A DNA stretch of 23,915 nucleotides from CAZOVK01 sp964583165 (GTDB lineage: Bacteria; Bacillota; Clostridia; Lachnospirales; WRAX01). Both the position numbers and the translations under genes were made by a program. Numbering within the stretch: position 1 is the first letter of the stretch; every line of letters begins with the position of its first letter. The notes under the pieces were generated by a model, which was not told the origin of the DNA, searched no databases, and saw only the letters and a list, made by a program, of their open reading frames with translations. Positions 15,633 through 23,773 of this stretch are shown here, piece by piece. The stretch is taken from positions 1 to 23,915 of the forward strand of contig CAZOVK010000032.1 in NCBI GenBank assembly GCA_964583165.1, in the 5' to 3' direction.

Positions 15633-17081
15633 ATGGATTTTGAGAAGTTAAAAGCTCTTTTAGAGAAGGCTTGTAAGATTTTGCATGTGGCGGGTATCAG
15701 CGTAATCGTCACCGAAAACGGGGTTCACAGGAGCCTAAATGCAGGTTTCAAGGACTTGGACGCGCAACAGCCCATGACATCACAAACACTTCAAGCCATA
15801 GCGTCTTCGACCAAGGCGTTTGTCGCGGAGGCCGTCTGCATTCTCGCCGACAGGGGTATGCTCGATTTGGATAACCCCGTGAAATCGTATATCCCCGACT
15901 TCCAAATGTATGATAAGTATGTTGAGGAGAATTTGACTGTACGTGACACACTTTGTCACCGTTGCGGTCTACCACGCCATGATTACTCGTGGTACGCAAA
16001 CGAAGAGGCAACTACGGATGAGGTACTCGACGGGCTTAAACACCTAAAGCCGTTCACGAGTTTGCGCGATAAATTCTGTTACCAGAATATCATGTATGCG
16101 CTAGCGGGTAAAATTATCACGACTGTATCGGGCAAACCATGGCAGGAGTTCGTAAAGTCAGAAATCATAGATAAACTCGGCATGACCGATACATACTTCA
16201 CGACAGACGAAGCCGCCGCAAGCGGGATTGTCGCAACGGGCTATCACCACGATTACAAAAACAACTTGTATGTCCCCCTACCCCTTAAACAAAATATCTC
16301 GATAGGCGCGGCCGGTTGTATCTATTCGACAACGGAGCAGATGATTAAGTGGGTTGACCTTCAACTCTCGAACGGCACAATCGGGGGCGTTGAGATTATC
16401 AGCGAAAAATCACTCGTTGATTGTCACACTCAACAAATGGTCATAAAACCCGACCCGAACGGCTTCAACTTGCCCGATAATAGCTTGCAATGTTACGGTC
16501 TTGGCTGGTTCATGCAGAATTATAACGGGCATAAGCTCGTTCACCACGGCGGAAATATCGACGGCTTCTCGGCTATGCACTTCTTTGTACCGGGTTCTGG
16601 CTTCGGCGCGTCAATTCTTACGAACGGCAACTCGAACCCCGCGCGCGATGTCGTGATGTTTTCGCTGGTTGACCTATTCTTTAACGACGGGAAGCGTGAC
16701 TGGGTGGATTTCACAGAGCAGAGATGGGCAGAGCTTCGCGCCAAAGAAGAGGAAAACAAGGAGAAAGCGAAGGAAGAGTTAGGCGAGGAAATACCCGCGT
16801 GCCTATCGGTAAGTGAGATTTCGGGCAAATACACACACCCCGCCTATGGCACATTAGAGATTCACGCAGACGGTGAGTATATTCGCGGGAGATTCGGTAC
16901 GCTGAACATTGAGCTTGAGCACGTCACGCGTGATGTGTATTTCGCCTATCCCTTGCCGATTAAGGAGCCTAAGATAAAGTGTATGTTCGTGACTGACTTC
17001 TACGGCAAGATTGCGCATGCCGCATTGGACTTGGAGCCATCTATCAAGGAACCAATCCTGTTTGTGAGGGTAAAGCCGTGA
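15633..17081 (+). CDS. serine hydrolase of the beta-lactamase/penicillin-binding fold
   Basis: 482 residues. The catalytic motifs of the class C beta-lactamase-like family are all present: S58-x-x-K61 (ASSTK), Y150-x-N152 (CYQN) and H305-G306-G307 in place of KTG. A C-terminal domain (about 400-482, GKYTHPAYGTLEIHADG onward) looks like the beta-barrel appended to many such esterases/peptidases. There is no signal peptide from the ATG at 15633 (GGGGG upstream), so it should be cytoplasmic. That argues against a true secreted beta-lactamase and fits an esterase or D-amino-acid peptidase. A longer frame from 15552 would start inside the promoter. It overlaps the next gene by GTGA. Confidence 0.88.
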   Translation: MDFEKLKALLEKACKILHVAGISVIVTENGVHRSLNAGFKDLDAQQPMTSQTLQAIASSTKAFVAEAVCILADRGMLDLDNPVKSYIPDFQMYDKYVEENLTVRDTLCHRCGLPRHDYSWYANEEATTDEVLDGLKHLKPFTSLRDKFCYQNIMYALAGKIITTVSGKPWQEFVKSEIIDKLGMTDTYFTTDEAAASGIVATGYHHDYKNNLYVPLPLKQNISIGAAGCIYSTTEQMIKWVDLQLSNGTIGGVEIISEKSLVDCHTQQMVIKPDPNGFNLPDNSLQCYGLGWFMQNYNGHKLVHHGGNIDGFSAMHFFVPGSGFGASILTNGNSNPARDVVMFSLVDLFFNDGKRDWVDFTEQRWAELRAKEEENKEKAKEELGEEIPACLSVSEISGKYTHPAYGTLEIHADGEYIRGRFGTLNIELEHVTRDVYFAYPLPIKEPKIKCMFVTDFYGKIAHAALDLEPSIKEPILFVRVKP

Positions 17082-17317
17082 CTTTGAAGCGCGATGTTTA
17101 CCCCATGCCCGATTTCGTGAAATCGGCATTGGAACAGGAATCGCTCATGGATGATTACCTCGCGCGCCCGCCTTATCAGCGCAACGACTACATCGGGTGG
17201 ATAACACGCGGGAAGCGTGAGGAAACGCGGCAAAAACGGCTGAATCAGATGCTTATGGAATTGCGCGACGGCGACAGTTATATGGGCATGGCTTACGATG
17301 CCAAAAAGGAACGGTGA
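17078..17317 (+). CDS. YdeI/OmdA-like short protein
   Basis: 79 residues, soluble and charged. The segment PMPDFVKSALEQESLMDDYL, then RPPYQRNDYIGWITRGKREE and TRQKRLNQMLMELRDG, matches the C-terminal pattern of the YdeI/OmpD-associated family (aromatic-Ile-x-Trp-Ile...Lys...Thr-Arg-x-x-Arg), named for protection from some bacteriocins, a role not proven for most members. It is the stand-alone short form. The GTG at 17078 overlaps the hydrolase stop by four bases and has GAGG upstream, so it is translationally coupled. Confidence 0.8.
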   Translation: MTLKRDVYPMPDFVKSALEQESLMDDYLARPPYQRNDYIGWITRGKREETRQKRLNQMLMELRDGDSYMGMAYDAKKER

Positions 17318-17321
17318 TAGC

Positions 17322-17753
17322 GTGGTTGAGCTTGTTCGAGTAACGCCGTCTGACACAGCGTATTGGTTCACACTCGATTCACATATAAAGGAAAGTGTAT
17401 TCTTGCGGAAAGCGGAAAACGGTGAGTGTTTCATTATCGAAGCGGACGGTGTGCCTGTAGGTATCTTGCGCTACAATCTTTTCTGGGATGAAATACCATT
17501 TTTGACGCTGATTTATATAGAAGAAACACAGCGGCGCAAGGGTTACGGCAAGCCCGCAATGCTTGCGTGGGAAGCCGAGATGAAACTATTGGGATACAAC
17601 ACCGCCTTGACCAGTACACTGTCGAATGAGGACGCGCAACACTTCTACCGCGCTCTTGGCTATCGTGAATGTGGCTGTCTGATTTTGAACCTGAAAAACT
17701 TAACCGAACCGTTGGAGATGTTTTTCATTAAATCATTGGAGGTGAAATTTTGA
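17322..17753 (+). CDS. GNAT-family N-acetyltransferase
   Basis: 143 residues. The acetyl-CoA binding motif is ETQRRKGYGKPAML (R72-x-G74-x-G76), preceded by the beta strand FLTLIYIEE and followed by STLSNEDAQHFYRALGYREC, the typical GNAT C-terminal asparagine-helix-YxxxGY pattern. The acceptor is unknown. I prefer the GTG at 17322, with AAGGA and GGTGAT just upstream; an in-frame ATG at 17298 has no ribosome site and would overlap the preceding gene by 20 bases. It overlaps the Nudix gene by four bases. Confidence 0.88.
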   Translation: MVELVRVTPSDTAYWFTLDSHIKESVFLRKAENGECFIIEADGVPVGILRYNLFWDEIPFLTLIYIEETQRRKGYGKPAMLAWEAEMKLLGYNTALTSTLSNEDAQHFYRALGYRECGCLILNLKNLTEPLEMFFIKSLEVKF

Positions 17754-18241
17754 CTGATATTATATTTAAGACTGACGAATATGTGTTCAGTTACCGCGTT
17801 GCGGGTATTCTGATACATAACGGCAAGGTATTGTTGCAAAAACCCGATAACGACGATGGTTACGCCTTCCCGGGTGGGCATGTGGCCTTGGGAGAAACAA
17901 ACGCCGAAGCGTTGATGCGCGAGTTTCGCGAGGAGATAGGCGCAGATATAAGTATAGGCACGTTGAAATGGGTAGGTGAAATCTTTTGTCCGTGGCCGTT
18001 CGGCGGCAAGCCCTGTCACCAAATTTGCTTGTTTTATGAGGTGAAACTTGCCGAAAGCGCCTCAATGCAACTAGACGGTTCTTTTATGGGCGTTGAGGAC
18101 TTCGAGAGCAGAAGCTTTCCGCTTGGGTTTTACTGGCTTCCGATTGATGAACTCGACAGATACATTGTTTACCCCACGAATGTGTATGAATTGATGAAAC
18201 ACTACGACAGCGGCATTCAGCATTTTATTTACAGAGAATAG
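17750..18241 (+). CDS. Nudix hydrolase
   Basis: 163 residues. The Nudix box is complete: G43-x5-E49-x7-R57-E58-x2-E61-E62-x-G64 (GHVALGET through REEIG), the metal site that cleaves nucleoside diphosphates linked to another group. The later FYWLPIDELDRY is also typical. The substrate is unknown. The TTG start at 17750 overlaps the GNAT stop as TTGA and has GGAGGTGA upstream. It is the last intact gene of the operon; I see no clear terminator after it. Confidence 0.9.
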   Translation: MTDIIFKTDEYVFSYRVAGILIHNGKVLLQKPDNDDGYAFPGGHVALGETNAEALMREFREEIGADISIGTLKWVGEIFCPWPFGGKPCHQICLFYEVKLAESASMQLDGSFMGVEDFESRSFPLGFYWLPIDELDRYIVYPTNVYELMKHYDSGIQHFIYRE

Positions 18242-18258
18242 AGATAGACTCATAAAGG

Positions 18259-18534
18259 GTTCAAGGTTTTTTCTCGTTAGCAATGGTCATTGCGCTTATT
18301 GTCGCGCTCACCACACCTACAACCATCTTTGCATACACGCCAAAGCAAACAAACTATGCCGATACCTTGAAACTGCTCGGATTATTCGCTGGCACATGTT
18401 TGGGTCATACACTCGATAAAACACTCATTAACCTTGTTTCGGGTTCGGTTCAAACATCCAATGCCCCATTTGGAACTAAGGTTGGCAATGTGGTACTGCT
18501 CAACTTCTTGGTTACGTTATGTTTTTGTGTGTAG
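18259..18534 (+). pseudogene. membrane protein fragment, possibly the C-terminal end of a PAP2-type phosphatase
   Basis: A frame open from a stop at 18253, with an ATG at 18283 that lacks a ribosome site. It encodes GFFSLAMVIALIVAL, then YADTLKLLGLFAGTCLGHTL. The hydrophobic helix followed by a Leu/Gly-rich helix loosely recalls the C-terminal end of Firmicute PAP2-family membrane phosphatases, whose catalytic motifs would lie before this and are absent. The frame then runs into unrelated residues ending LLNFLVTLCFCV, as after a frameshift. I read it as decayed sequence; a small real membrane protein cannot be excluded. Confidence 0.35.
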
Positions 18535-18556
18535 CTGTCTGGGATGAAGAAAGTAG

Positions 18557-18670
18557 CATCAGAGCTACAACAATAAGAAGGGTTACCGTTTTATTGTGGG
18601 TCTTGATAATGACGGCGCACGCACAGAAAGTATCTTCGCGCCGATATTCAATTATTTAACAGGGAGTTAA
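18557..18670 (+). pseudogene. C-terminal protein fragment of unknown family
   Basis: A 37-residue open stretch without a start codon, following a TAG at 18554-18556, reads NNKKGYRFIVGLDNDGARTE, then SIFAPIFNYLTGS and TAA. It has protein-like composition and ends one base before the ATG of the CXXC gene, as an upstream operon partner would. It is probably the tail of a broken gene; I do not recognise the family. Confidence 0.3.
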
Positions 18671-18671
18671 T

Positions 18672-18809
18672 ATGAAATACAATCTTACAAGAATTTGTAT
18701 CGCGCTATGTGGCGCGGGTATGTTCGCGTTCGGTATAATGCGCGACGAAACTTCACAGGTCTTTCGCAAGGCTATCTTGGTTTGTCTGGAGTGTATAGGC
18801 ATTGGTTAA
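18672..18809 (+). CDS. CD1871A-like CXXC micro-protein
   Basis: 45 residues: MKYNLTRICIALCGAGMFAF, then a short linker and QVFRKAILVCLECIGIG at the C-terminus. It has one N-terminal hydrophobic helix and a CLECIGIG tail with a C-x-x-C pair, the hallmark of the small CD1871A-type proteins named in Clostridioides difficile. AGGGAG lies five bases before the ATG. Its end overlaps the start of the downstream 4Fe-4S gene by eight bases. The two are probably one membrane redox unit; the CXXC pair could bind a metal or act as a thiol couple. It is short enough to be missed by gene callers. Confidence 0.75.
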   Translation: MKYNLTRICIALCGAGMFAFGIMRDETSQVFRKAILVCLECIGIG

Positions 18810-19674
18810 GCATATTCGCAAGGCCGTCCAGTTTGTCACGGCAATCGCTACGAACAGCAACTTTGGCGGCTTTCTCACAGGCAAACTCTACCGCGGTCAA
18901 CTCAAAAGCGTTTGCGTACCTGGGTTGAACTGCTACTCATGCCCGGGGGCGCGTTTTGCGTGCCCGATAGGCTCATTCCAGTCGCTTATGGGTAGCCCAG
19001 ATATACGGTTCAGCTTCTATGTCATTGGGTTTTTGATGCTCGTTAGTGTTGGTGTGGGGCGGCTCGTTTGCGGCTTTCTTTGCCCATTCGGGCTGATTCA
19101 GGAAATTATACATAAAATCCCTACGCCAAAAATCAGACGGCGGCGTATTTTCAAGTCGCTTAGTTATTTTAAGTATGTGATAGGTTTAGTAATGGTTCTG
19201 CTCATTCCCGCCATCACAATGGAGCTGACGGGCATAGCCAACCCAGCCTTCTGCAAATACCTATGCCCAACAGGTACACTCGAAGCGGGCATACCCTTAG
19301 TTGTCCTAAACGAGAATCTGCTTAGGACAATTGGGTTCTTATATTGGTGGAAAATCGGCGTGCTTATTGCCGTGTTAATTGCTATGGTGTTTATCTTTCG
19401 GCCGTTCTGCCGATTTCTTTGTCCGCTTGGCGCGTTTTATGCCATGTTTAACAGGTACGCGGTGTTTGGGCTTAAACTTGAACGTGACAAGTGTACTAAT
19501 TGTAATCTCTGCGTTACGGCTTGCAAAATGGAGTTAAACCCCGTCAAAGAATTACATACGCGTGAATGTATTGTTTGTGGTGATTGTGCGGCAAAATGTC
19601 CGCATAAGGCTATTAAATTCGGTAGTCGCTTAAATCAGTCTGAAACCAACCAAGCAAAGCTTATCAGACGATAA
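18802..19674 (+). CDS. NapH/MauN-type membrane 4Fe-4S binding protein
   Basis: 290 residues with about five membrane helices and many Cys motifs: an N-terminal CYSCPGARFACPIG near 45-58, three C-x3-CP motifs (CGFLCPFG, CKYLCPTG, CRFLCPLG) at membrane edges, and a C-terminal double ferredoxin: CTNCNLCVTACK and CIVCGDCAAKCP. This is the polyferredoxin electron-transfer layout of NapH, YccM and relatives. The TTG start at 18802 has GGAG ten bases upstream, is coupled to the CXXC gene, and is the only reasonable start. Its stop overlaps the convergent glycerate kinase end. Electron donor and acceptor are unknown. Confidence 0.88.
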   Translation: MVKHIRKAVQFVTAIATNSNFGGFLTGKLYRGQLKSVCVPGLNCYSCPGARFACPIGSFQSLMGSPDIRFSFYVIGFLMLVSVGVGRLVCGFLCPFGLIQEIIHKIPTPKIRRRRIFKSLSYFKYVIGLVMVLLIPAITMELTGIANPAFCKYLCPTGTLEAGIPLVVLNENLLRTIGFLYWWKIGVLIAVLIAMVFIFRPFCRFLCPLGAFYAMFNRYAVFGLKLERDKCTNCNLCVTACKMELNPVKELHTRECIVCGDCAAKCPHKAIKFGSRLNQSETNQAKLIRR

Positions 19675-19676
19675 GC
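19659..19676. repeat. inverted repeat in the convergent gene overlap
   Basis: GCTTATC-AGAC-GATAAGC, a perfect seven-bp inverted repeat with a four-base loop, covers both stop codons of the convergent polyferredoxin and glycerate kinase genes. It lacks a T-tract, so it is at best a weak transcript-end structure. Confidence 0.6.
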
Positions 19677-20896
19677 AGAACGGATAAATCGTTGACATTC
19701 GTACCTGTTGAACCCGTTTTGATAAGCCCTCCGCAAGCTTCAAGCGCGTTGTAAGAGTCATTATTGCGCAAATACTCATAAATATCGATGCCGACGGTTT
19801 CAAGTTGTGATTTTGTGGAACCGTCAACAAAACCGCCCGCCGCGTCGGTTGGCCCATCTGTACCGTCTGAACCAACCGAGAAGAACGCAACGTTTGATAA
19901 TCCCGCAATTCCGTCAGCAACCGCTAGGCACATCTCTTGATTGCGCCCCCCCTTGCCGTTGCCGCGCACGGTGACAACCGTTTCACCACCCGCGATAACA
20001 GCAAGACGCTTGCCCAATCCCGCGTAATAATGAGCGATAGAGCCGAAGAACCGCCCCGCTTCACGCGCCTCACAAATCAGGCTGTCGGTTAGCATAATGG
20101 TTTCATAACCCAAACTCACGCAAACTTCCCGCGCGGCTTCACACAGCACACTTACATTACCCGCGATTATGGTATCTACATTATCCACTGTCGCGGGTAA
20201 TTCATATGTCAGCAGTTTTCGCGCTGTGTCTGACAGTTGTATGCCGTACCTATCGATAACATCCAGCGGTTGAAGCTTGTTCGTTCCCCTATCGGCGTGG
20301 GCAGGCCCTGATGCTATCATATCCAAGGGGTCGCCGATTATGTCAGACAACACAATTTCAAATATTCGCGCGGGTTTTACGGCTTGGGCGAAACGCCCGC
20401 CTTTGACAGAAGAAAGTCGCTTGCGAATGGCGTTACATTCAACAATACTCGCACCGCTTTTGAGTAGTTGCTCGTTGATGTCACGCAACTCCTCCAGTTC
20501 AACGAGTGGTTTCTCAAACAAGGCCGAACCCCCACCCGAAACCAGGAATAACACCGTGTCTTCTGCATTAAGGTCTGAAACGGCTTCAAGCACGTGTTTC
20601 GTTGCGCATATACTATTCTCGTCCAAAATCGGGTGACCCGCATCAAAAATCCGCAACGGCAGAATTCCACCCTCCGAATGCGCATACTTCGTTATGACAA
20701 CGCCCGAATCAACACGCTCGCCGAGAACGTCAACAGCCGCCCGCGCCATGCGCCAGGCGGCTTTGCCTATTGATATTATGATGAGCCTACCCTTTTCAAA
20801 TACCTTGCCTTCCAATGCTAACTTCACAGCTCTGTCCGGCAAAGCACGTTTAATGGCGGCTTTTATTATTATGTCAGCTTGTAAACGCGCTGTCAT
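19664..20896 (-). CDS. glycerate 2-kinase, MOFRL family
   Basis: 410 residues. ATP-dependent phosphorylation of D-glycerate to 2-phosphoglycerate, cytoplasmic, feeding lower glycolysis. Family motifs in order: ISIGKAAWRMARA, DAGHPILDE, FLVSGGGSALFEKP, IRKRLSSVKGGR, ASGPAHAD, IAGGETVVTVRGNGKGGRNQ and VGSDGTDGPTDAAGGFVDG. This is the class II (GckA/TtuD-like) kinase, not GlxK. The ATG at 20896 overlaps the TROVE gene's stop as ATGA with GGAGAG upstream, so translation is coupled. The link with a tRNA synthetase and an RNA-binding protein is odd and may be only operon convenience. Confidence 0.92.
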   Translation of the reverse strand: MTARLQADIIIKAAIKRALPDRAVKLALEGKVFEKGRLIIISIGKAAWRMARAAVDVLGERVDSGVVITKYAHSEGGILPLRIFDAGHPILDENSICATKHVLEAVSDLNAEDTVLFLVSGGGSALFEKPLVELEELRDINEQLLKSGASIVECNAIRKRLSSVKGGRFAQAVKPARIFEIVLSDIIGDPLDMIASGPAHADRGTNKLQPLDVIDRYGIQLSDTARKLLTYELPATVDNVDTIIAGNVSVLCEAAREVCVSLGYETIMLTDSLICEAREAGRFFGSIAHYYAGLGKRLAVIAGGETVVTVRGNGKGGRNQEMCLAVADGIAGLSNVAFFSVGSDGTDGPTDAAGGFVDGSTKSQLETVGIDIYEYLRNNDSYNALEACGGLIKTGSTGTNVNDLSVLLIV

Positions 20897-22491
20897 GCTT
20901 GGCTCTCCGCCTCGTCCCATAGTTTTATCATTTCAGCGGCAAACTCCAGCTCCTTACCCGTCCAGCCATAGAGAATGTTAGTGCGGTAGGCGTATTCTGG
21001 TACAACTGCATTATCATACCCCGCCGTCTGAACGCTGAACACATTCACATGTGGGTTAACCTGCTTGCGATACTCTACAATGAGTTTGGCAACGTCAATA
21101 TATCGCCCTGTGGCAAACGCCTTATAATCATTTGGGTCAGTGCCATACAACCCTCCATGCCCCGCCTGCATGTCGGAGTAAATGAAGATATTATCCCAGT
21201 GTTGACGCTGTTCAATCGCCTCTTTGAAGAAAATCCAGACGCCGTTTTCTGTGCCCCCGCCAATGTCTTCGCATTGGTGCTTGCTGATTTCCTGCGCTTG
21301 CTCCAGTGTGCCCCTACGCTTTGAAATCGGCATAATTCTAAGAATGTCTCCGAATTTGCCAACAAACCCCTCGTCTGAATTCTGCGCCGTGATAACGCTA
21401 CTTAGATTATCAATCTCCGCAACAGTAACACTTCCGTATTCACTGTTGATAGTGCCCCACGCACTGCCCGAGTTGTCAGACAGGCACATAGTGCGTCCTT
21501 TGAGCTTAGGCATGTTCGCGCGTGCAATATCTATGCACTCTTCAAGCGTGTCGGTGATGAGAGTTTTATGATTGACTTCAACATCTTGAACCGCATTAAG
21601 CGCCGAATAATAGCGGAATGGGAACTGCTTGCCTTTGAGAACACCGTCTTTGAGCTGTTCCATGAGTTTCTTGCATAGCTCAAGGTCATCTGTTTCAGAG
21701 AAAATCCCGCGCAAGTTTCTAAGTAGCGCCATATGCGGAAACTGAATTGTATCAAGAATCTGCGCCCAACTTAACCCGTCAGAGCGCAAACGCTCCCAAG
21801 TAGCACTTTCGTCGGGTATCTCAATCGTACCCGTGCGCATAAGCTCGTCTATATCCGCGCTATTGGCGTGACATACGCGAATTGTGTCTATTAACCCGAT
21901 TTCGTGGTTGCGATATTTATACATCTCATAACGCGTCATACGCTCAATACGCCGCGCCCATGCGCGTTTTAGCACTGAGGGCAAATTGTTTTTCTTCATT
22001 TCATGTGCAAATAGGTAATACGCCAGTTGCGCCGCGGGTTCATCGGCGCGTGACATAACAATGTCCTCAATCTCGGCGAATTTTTTAGGGTGGGCGGTCG
22101 TGAAGGACTTGCGCCCCTCGTGAATCGCCGCCCTGACCATAATAACCTGTGGGTTCAGGCGCATATAGAAACGCGTGCGCAATTCAGCCGCCCATTCAAG
22201 TGTCGCGAGGAAGTCAAAGGTGAGCGCGTCATCAATAACCTTTTCCATTATCTGTGAAGCCGTCAAACCCGTGAAATCCTTGCCCAGCACGACATATTCA
22301 TACATTAGTTTGTTGATATTATACTCGCTTTCACCGCCGCCGTTTCTATAATACTGCGGATCGCCGAAGATAGAAGACGCGGTGAGCATTTTAAGCGTCG
22401 TTAGCGGTGTCATGGTGTATGAGATGCCACCCATGAAGTTAGTGACGGCGTCCTTTGGTGTGCTCTTGACTGTTTTCGAAATCCTGCTCAC
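20893..22491 (-). CDS. TROVE domain protein, Ro60/Rsr-like RNA-binding protein with VWA-like domain
   Basis: 532 residues. The N-terminal part (about 15-320) is a helical-repeat TROVE module as in Ro60, which in Deinococcus binds Y RNA and guides misfolded or degraded RNA. The C-terminal part (about 330-525) is a VWA-like fold with a MIDAS-like D339-x-S341-x-S343 (SDNSGSAWG), T414 in a GGGTE turn and D440 in IYSDMQ. The GTG at 22491 has GGGGG seven bases upstream; the gene starts 27 bases after tyrS. RNA binding is known for the family; its role here is not. No Y RNA is recognisable in the short flanking gaps. Confidence 0.85.
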   Translation of the reverse strand: MSRISKTVKSTPKDAVTNFMGGISYTMTPLTTLKMLTASSIFGDPQYYRNGGGESEYNINKLMYEYVVLGKDFTGLTASQIMEKVIDDALTFDFLATLEWAAELRTRFYMRLNPQVIMVRAAIHEGRKSFTTAHPKKFAEIEDIVMSRADEPAAQLAYYLFAHEMKKNNLPSVLKRAWARRIERMTRYEMYKYRNHEIGLIDTIRVCHANSADIDELMRTGTIEIPDESATWERLRSDGLSWAQILDTIQFPHMALLRNLRGIFSETDDLELCKKLMEQLKDGVLKGKQFPFRYYSALNAVQDVEVNHKTLITDTLEECIDIARANMPKLKGRTMCLSDNSGSAWGTINSEYGSVTVAEIDNLSSVITAQNSDEGFVGKFGDILRIMPISKRRGTLEQAQEISKHQCEDIGGGTENGVWIFFKEAIEQRQHWDNIFIYSDMQAGHGGLYGTDPNDYKAFATGRYIDVAKLIVEYRKQVNPHVNVFSVQTAGYDNAVVPEYAYRTNILYGWTGKELEFAAEMIKLWDEAESQA

Positions 22492-22518
22492 GCGTAATCC
22501 CCCTCTTGCGTATAGCGG

Positions 22519-23742
22519 TTATCCTATCCGAACACGGTGGAATTCTTTCTTGCCCTTTTGTATCATAATCGTATCTTCTATGAAATCAGAAGCCGTTACC
22601 GTAAATGTCGGTGTCGTAACTTTAGATTCGTTCAGCTTTACGCCGCCCTGTTCAATCAAACGCCGCGCATCACCACGTGACTTAACAAGTCCGCAACGCT
22701 CCATGAGCGCAAGAATGCCCATACCCGCTTCAATTTCGGCCTTCGGTATCACTGTTTCGGGTATCGAACCGCCGTCTACGCCGCCTTCAAATAGCGCACG
22801 TGCCGCCTTTTTTGCTTCTTCAGCGGCTTCTTTGCCGTGAATCATGCTCGTTACTTCGTATGCCAATATCTCTTTGGCCTTGTTTATCGCGCTGCCTTCA
22901 AGGTGTGACAGTGCCTCAATCTCATCAAGCGGTACGAATGTCAATAACTTTAACCAATTGATTACATCCCTGTCATCCACATTGCGGAGGTACTGGTAAA
23001 ACTCGTATGGCGTTGTCTTTTCGGGGTCAAGCCAAACCGCGCCGCCCATTGACTTACCCATCTTCTGACCGCTTGAGAGCGTTAGCAGCTTAAACGTCAT
23101 GCCGTAAGCACTGGCACCCTCTTTGCGTCTGATTAAGTCAGCGCCCGCGATAATGTTTGACCACTGGTCATTACCGCCAAGCTGCAACTTGCAACCATGG
23201 CGTTTGTACAACTCCAAGAAGTCATACGCCTGCATGAGCATGTAGTTAAACTCAAAGAAACTAAGCCCCTTTTCATACCGCAACTTGTAACACTCAGCCG
23301 TGAGCATACGATTGACGGAGAAATGAACGCCGATACTCCTTATAAACTCTATATAGTTCAAATGGCGAAGCCAATCGCCGTTATCTATCAAAAGCGCCTT
23401 GTCGTCGCCAAAGTCAATGAGGCGCGACATCTGTTGTTTGAAGCAGTTCACATTATGGTTGATTTCTTCAACCGTCATCACGCGGCGCATTTCGGTTTTG
23501 TCCGTTGGGTCACCGACCATGCCTGTTCCGCCGCCCATAAGCGCGATTGGCCTATGCCCCGCGCGTTGCAAGTGCGACATTGCCATAATCGTCAGGAAAT
23601 GCCCAATCGTCAGACTATCCGCCGTGGGGTCGAAGCCTATATAGAACGTCACACGCTCCTTTTCAAGCAATTCCCTAATCTCGTCCTCATGCGTCATCTG
23701 CTCGATAAACCCGCGCGCGCGCAATTCCTCGAATACGTTCAC
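22519..23742 (-). CDS. tyrS: tyrosyl-tRNA synthetase
   Basis: 407 residues. Charges tRNA-Tyr with tyrosine. It has the class I HIGH-type motif as TIGH (45-48) with FDPTADSLT before it, the tyrosine pocket motif MQAYDFLELY, LGGNDQWSNI, and the KMSKS motif as KMGKS (227-231). A C-terminal S4 RNA-binding domain (about 345-407, GLVKSRGDARRLIEQGGVKL) is of full length. The GTG at 23742 gives the common N-terminus MNVFEEL and has AGGTGA five bases upstream; a GTG three codons earlier overlaps this site. The leader is only about 25 bases, so there is no room for a T-box, unlike many Firmicute tyrS genes. Confidence 0.96.
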   Translation of the reverse strand: MNVFEELRARGFIEQMTHEDEIRELLEKERVTFYIGFDPTADSLTIGHFLTIMAMSHLQRAGHRPIALMGGGTGMVGDPTDKTEMRRVMTVEEINHNVNCFKQQMSRLIDFGDDKALLIDNGDWLRHLNYIEFIRSIGVHFSVNRMLTAECYKLRYEKGLSFFEFNYMLMQAYDFLELYKRHGCKLQLGGNDQWSNIIAGADLIRRKEGASAYGMTFKLLTLSSGQKMGKSMGGAVWLDPEKTTPYEFYQYLRNVDDRDVINWLKLLTFVPLDEIEALSHLEGSAINKAKEILAYEVTSMIHGKEAAEEAKKAARALFEGGVDGGSIPETVIPKAEIEAGMGILALMERCGLVKSRGDARRLIEQGGVKLNESKVTTPTFTVTASDFIEDTIMIQKGKKEFHRVRIG

Positions 23743-23773
23743 AATAATCACCTTTCCCTAACAATATTTGTAG

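Noticed and set aside
15633..17081. True beta-lactamase (antibiotic resistance gene)
   Set aside because: The catalytic motifs fit the wider serine hydrolase family, there is no signal peptide, and the C-terminal extra domain is typical of esterases and peptidases rather than secreted lactamases.
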